Notes under the pieces: generated by a model
What the model was told of the DNA's origin: nothing
The model's input: only the letters and a program-made list of their open reading frames with translations
Database searches by the model: none
Position numbers and translations under genes: made by a program
In this document: one piece after another, positions 29,705-32,889 of the stretch
How positions within the stretch are numbered: the first letter of the stretch is position 1
How the letters are laid out: the number at the start of each line of letters is the position of its first letter
Source of the DNA: Myxococcales bacterium
Lineage (GTDB): Bacteria > Myxococcota > Myxococcia > Myxococcales > Myxococcaceae
Assembly (NCBI GenBank): GCA_030681895.1
Contig: JAUXRI010000147.1
Coordinates: 1 to 32,889, forward strand
DNA length: 32,889 nt
Direction: 5' to 3'

Positions 29705-30786
29705 GGCCGGGCGAAGGCGTATTCGATGCGAATGGTGGAGCCGGGCGGGGGAACGTACGTGCCCAGGAAGACGACGGAGTTGGTGTCAGCGCGGTACTGC
29801 CAGCCGGTGACGTCATCCTTCGGGATGACGGTCGTCGTCATGCCGTCGATCACCGTCACGCGAATCGACGACGCGATGGGCACGATGGTGAGCGGGAAGA
29901 CGCGCTTGAGGGTGTTGAGCGCCTGGGCGATGCGAATCAGCGTCTGCTCGAAGCTGGCGTCGCAGATGCTCCCGACGATGCCGCCGGTGCGCGTCGCGAG
30001 CTCGGTGTAGCGATAGCTCGCCTCGGCGAGGCTCCCGTACAGGCCCGCTTCTCCCGGAGGCACGCACCCGTTCGGCACCGGCCCGCCGATGATGCTGAAG
30101 CTCACCAGGTTCTCGTTGCCCTTGCCCTTGAGCGTGCGGAACACGCGGCCGAAGTACTCGGTCGTGCCGAAGCTGGAATCGTCTTCGTTGGTGACGACGA
30201 TCACGGCGAGCGCTGCGTTCGGGCGCAGGAAGCCCGCGTTGGGCCCGCCCGGCGTCGTGGTGTTGGGCCGCGTGAGCGCGAACTCAGCCATGCGCAGGCC
30301 CTGCTCCCAGCGCGAGCGGCTGGCCGGGAAGGTGGTGTTGGCCTCGAAGACAGCGCGCGCGTTCGGCGTGCGGTTGGTGATGATGCTCGGCATGCCGCGC
30401 AGCCGGCCACCGTCGTTCGACACGATGGAGATGACGCCCATCTGGAAGTCGACGCGGAGCGCGATCAGCTCCTGCACGAAGCGGTTGAAGTTGTTCACAA
30501 GCCGCCGGCGCTCGTTCACCATCGAGCCCGAATCGTCGACGACCCAGAGAATGTCGACGACGCCATCGGCTTGCCGGAGGAGATCGATCTGCGTCGCGTC
30601 GACCCGCGGAGGATCGACGACCTTCACGCGACCCACGGTGGCGCGGTCGATTCGCGGAGGCTTGATCTCGACTGGCGACAGGCGCGGCGGCGCGACGTCT
30701 GGCACCGCGTTCACGCGACCATTCTCGCGGCCAACGCGATCACATGAGGCCAGTGCGAGCAACAGAAGTGGGAGGACGCGGCGCAT
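29701..30786 (-). CDS. VWA-domain lipoprotein
   Basis: A 361-residue protein. Starting at ATG 30786 gives MRRVLPLLLLALASC (lipid Cys15); the frame is open further upstream, but those residues are not signal-like. After a Pro/Val-rich linker, a von Willebrand factor A domain begins with VDILWVVDDSGSMV; the DxSxS metal-ion site is at residues 84-88. Other VWA features are LVNNFNRFVQELIALRVDFQMGVISIVSND and ALAVIVVTNEDDSS. The C-terminal 90 residues form a beta-rich region (IRVTVIDGMTTTVIPKDDVTGW). VWA domains usually mediate metal-dependent protein binding. It overlaps the Cys-repeat lipoprotein downstream, which is a plausible partner. Divergent from the next lipoprotein. Confidence 0.88.
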   Translation of the reverse strand: MRRVLPLLLLALASCDRVGRENGRVNAVPDVAPPRLSPVEIKPPRIDRATVGRVKVVDPPRVDATQIDLLRQADGVVDILWVVDDSGSMVNERRRLVNNFNRFVQELIALRVDFQMGVISIVSNDGGRLRGMPSIITNRTPNARAVFEANTTFPASRSRWEQGLRMAEFALTRPNTTTPGGPNAGFLRPNAALAVIVVTNEDDSSFGTTEYFGRVFRTLKGKGNENLVSFSIIGGPVPNGCVPPGEAGLYGSLAEASYRYTELATRTGGIVGSICDASFEQTLIRIAQALNTLKRVFPLTIVPIASSIRVTVIDGMTTTVIPKDDVTGWQYRADTNSVVFLGTYVPPPGSTIRIEYAFARP

Positions 30787-30912
30787 GCTGTGCATCACAC
30801 GATGAAAGAGCAGGACGGTCTCATGCAAGGGCGGGACATGACGTGTAACTCCCTCGGCTTCTTCATTCGATTGCGTTCGCCCCACAGGCTGCCTACGACA
30901 CCCACGTCACGG

Positions 30913-32187
30913 ATGCGCGCTTTTCTGCCACTTGCTCTCGCCGTCTTGACGCTCTCGGTGTCGGGGTGCCGTTGCGCGCCAGCCGTGCCCTCGCCCGTCA
31001 CCCTGCGTGTGAAGAACACCTCGCGTGATCCGCTCCTCGTCAACGATACGAAGGGCCAGCTCGGGTTGACCGTGCAGCGCAGCGTCAACGGCCAGTGGTT
31101 CTCGTTCGACGACCTGCCGTGTGAGTGCCAGTCATGCGATCGCATCTGCGATCGCAGTTGCCGGTGCGCCGATGCAGGGATCACTGGATTCGTCCGTGGC
31201 ATCTCTCCGAACGGGCAGGCGGAGCGGTCGTGGGATGGTGTCATCCAGGTCGCAGGCCAGGCGACGTGCGGCGAGGTGTGCCTGGTGCCGGAGAACGCTC
31301 CGCCTGACGAGACCTTCCAGCTGCAGCTGTGCTTCGTGAACCAGCTCGACGGCGTCGACGTGCCCACCGACGGCGGCCGGGTGTCAGCCGCGTTTCCTCA
31401 GCCCACGCTGCAGACCTGCGTGACGCGTGAGTTTCAGCCGCAGCAGGGCCTCGTGGAGATCAGCCCCGTGAAGGGCGCCGACTGCGTGACGACCGCCGAC
31501 TGCCGCGGCCGAGGCGAGCTCTGCCTGAACGGGAGCTGCACGGCCGGGTGTCCGTCGAACGCCTACCCGTCCCAGCCCGAGCTGATCGTCACCTGGACGT
31601 CGATGGGCTTCTTCACCGAAGCGCGTGAAGGGACCGACGGAGGCCGCGTGCTGCAGACGGGCACTGGCCGCATCACCGCGACGCAGTTCACGGGCGAGAC
31701 GCTGCAGGTGACGCTGAGCAACGCCGGTGGGTCTGGCCGCGTCGACGTGAAGCTCCCCGGTGGCCTCGGTGGCCCCTCGTTGTCGCCGAACACCGACGTG
31801 AAGGCCCTCGTCGCGATCCGCACCATCGACAACCAGTCGATCCGCGCCGTCACCTTGCGCGACGCGACCACCAACGAGCTCTTGTTCGCTGCCGACACGG
31901 CCATCGGCTCCCCGGTGCTGCGCGACGCCGAGCTCGCTCCCTTCACGGTGACGCGCGAGGCCGCCGCCGTCGGCTGCCGCTTCGACGCGACCTGCGGAAA
32001 GCTCACCTTCTCCAGGCAGAAGCTGACGAATGGAACTGCCTCGGTCTCGGTCGAGCCCGGCCGCCTCGCCTCGGTGACGGTCGGCGCGATGATGAGCTAT
32101 CGCTTCTGGAACGTCACGGATGGCCAGTACGGCGCGACCTCGACCTGCGACTCGTATCGGCCGTATGCGTTCTGGAAAGAGCGCTGA
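30913..32187 (+). CDS. Predicted lipoprotein, Cys-rich N-terminal half
   Basis: A 424-residue protein from ATG 30913, giving MRAFLPLALAVLTLSVSGC (lipid Cys19). The region after the signal is beta-like (VTLRVKNTSRDPLLVNDT), with a dense Cys cluster (CECQSCDRICDRSCRC) and later CVTTADCRGRGELCLNGSC, a module often seen in myxobacterial surface proteins. The C-terminal half alternates strands and turns (TGRITATQFTGETLQVTLSNAGG; PGRLASVTVGAMMSYRFW). No known domain is recognised. The region upstream to 30790 is in frame but overlaps the divergent VWA gene and is not signal-like. It ends 72 bp before the kinase gene. Confidence 0.84.
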   Translation: MRAFLPLALAVLTLSVSGCRCAPAVPSPVTLRVKNTSRDPLLVNDTKGQLGLTVQRSVNGQWFSFDDLPCECQSCDRICDRSCRCADAGITGFVRGISPNGQAERSWDGVIQVAGQATCGEVCLVPENAPPDETFQLQLCFVNQLDGVDVPTDGGRVSAAFPQPTLQTCVTREFQPQQGLVEISPVKGADCVTTADCRGRGELCLNGSCTAGCPSNAYPSQPELIVTWTSMGFFTEAREGTDGGRVLQTGTGRITATQFTGETLQVTLSNAGGSGRVDVKLPGGLGGPSLSPNTDVKALVAIRTIDNQSIRAVTLRDATTNELLFAADTAIGSPVLRDAELAPFTVTREAAAVGCRFDATCGKLTFSRQKLTNGTASVSVEPGRLASVTVGAMMSYRFWNVTDGQYGATSTCDSYRPYAFWKER

Positions 32188-32259
32188 AGAGCACTCGCAC
32201 CCACATCTTTTCGGAACGAGCGATGGGCGCGCGGGGCCTCGTGCTAGCGTCGACCACGC

Positions 32260-32889
32260 ATGAGTTCGGCGAAAGCGGCCTCGGATTTCGATCGGGGCCG
32301 TCTCATCGGCAAGTACGAGATCCTCACCCGCCTCTCGATGGGCGGCATGGCGGAGCTGTACCTGGCCTTCCTGCCCGGCCCCGGTGGCTTCAAGAAGTTC
32401 GTCGCGGTCAAACAGATCCTCCCCGACGTGAAGCGCGACGAAGCCTTCGTGAAGATGTTCCTCGACGAGGCGCGCATCACCGCGGCGTTCAGCCACGCCA
32501 ACATCGGGCAGGTCTTCGATCTCGGTGAGGACCCGCAGTCGGGCGAGCTGTACCTCGCGATGGAGTTCATCGCAGGCCAGAACCTCGAGCAGGTGCTCAA
32601 GCGCGCTGCGAAGAAGCAGCTCGCGATTCCGGCGGGCTTCGCGGCTCGGGTGATTCGCGACACGGCGCTCGCGCTCCACTACGCGCACCACTTCACCGAG
32701 CCGTCGACGGGCATGGCGTTGCCGGTGGTGCACCGCGACGTGAGCCCGAAGAACGTGATGATTACCTACACGGGCGACGTGAAGGTGATCGACTTCGGCA
32801 TCGCCAAAGCGCGCGGCCGGCTCAATCGCACCCAGGTCGGCATCGTGAAGGGCACCTCGGGGTACATGGCGCCCGAGCAGGTGAAGAAC
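32260..32889 (+). CDS. Ser/Thr protein kinase (3'-truncated by window edge)
   Basis: The first 210 codons of a eukaryotic-like Ser/Thr kinase, continuing past the window. From ATG 32260 the sequence begins MSSAKAASDFDRGRLIGKYE. Kinase motifs appear in order: the Gly-loop equivalent LSMGGMAELYLA (as common in myxobacterial kinases), VAVK with the ATP-binding Lys, the helix-C Glu in FLDEARITAAF, the catalytic loop HRDVSPKNVM, the metal-binding VIDFGIAKA, and GTSGYMAPEQ of the activation segment. All catalytic residues are intact. It phosphorylates proteins in the cytoplasm; whether it has a C-terminal membrane or sensor domain cannot be seen. No strong ribosome-binding site precedes the ATG. 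Confidence 0.95.
   Translation, partial: MSSAKAASDFDRGRLIGKYEILTRLSMGGMAELYLAFLPGPGGFKKFVAVKQILPDVKRDEAFVKMFLDEARITAAFSHANIGQVFDLGEDPQSGELYLAMEFIAGQNLEQVLKRAAKKQLAIPAGFAARVIRDTALALHYAHHFTEPSTGMALPVVHRDVSPKNVMITYTGDVKVIDFGIAKARGRLNRTQVGIVKGTSGYMAPEQVKN

Noticed and set aside
31384..32733. Minus-strand open frame (449 codons) opposite the last lipoprotein and the kinase
   Set aside because: Covers the kinase motifs in antisense; no domain and Arg-rich.

Overview
The window is a dense, high-GC stretch of bacterial chromosome, almost certainly from a myxobacterium (Myxococcota). The grounds are a MYXO-CTERM-type C-terminus on a matrixin-like protease, many lipoproteins with Gly-rich linkers and Cys-rich domains, a TIGR02266-like PilZ protein, an orphan PilB/GspE ATPase and a myxobacterial-style Ser/Thr kinase. 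I count 31 protein genes, two of them cut by the window edges. I saw no rRNA, tRNA, IS element, prophage or CRISPR array, although tRNAs were not searched for computationally.

Layout. 1-866: 3' part of ribD. 867-1179: the only long gap. 1180-3253: a divergent pair of lipoproteins, one with a probable beta-solenoid. 3292-3981: an arsenate-reductase-like phosphatase that carries a lipoprotein signal. 3986-5835 (minus): mgtE and trxA. 5930-11237 (plus): a small conserved protein, hemD, a secreted companion protein, a metalloprotease and a PilB/GspE ATPase, the last three joined by 4-nt overlaps. 11247-18510 (minus): a UshA-type 5'-nucleotidase lipoprotein, a seven-bladed RCC1-propeller lipoprotein and an outer-membrane barrel. 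18598-21500: a Nudix protein, a Cys-rich lipoprotein, a GYF/J/PilZ fusion and an unknown. 21606-23024: two convergent membrane proteins (RDD and YIP1) with the same N-terminal zinc module. 23021-23650 (minus): a DsbA/FrnE-like oxidoreductase. 23740-28278: a DUF1801 protein with a histone-H1-like tail, gph, two lipoproteins, yraN and rsmI. 28283-30786 (minus): a VWA lipoprotein and an 11-unit Cys-repeat lipoprotein. 30913-32187: another lipoprotein. 32260-end: a Ser/Thr kinase.

The strongest observation is at 23021-23650. The FrnE-like thiol oxidoreductase has an in-frame TGA exactly where the first cysteine of its C-P-W-C active site should be. A perfect 8-bp stem with a GGC loop follows at the distance expected of a bacterial SECIS element. 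I read this as a selenoprotein (U-P-W-C). Ordinary gene calling would miss its N-terminus. Its stop codon overlaps the start of the YIP1 gene (ATGA), so selenocysteine decoding may affect expression of that membrane protein.

Functionally the region mixes housekeeping (ribD, hemD, mgtE, trxA, gph, yraN, rsmI) with envelope and secreted proteins. Eleven of the 31 genes look like lipoproteins. Six of seven convergent gene ends are separated by 9 bp or less, or overlap.
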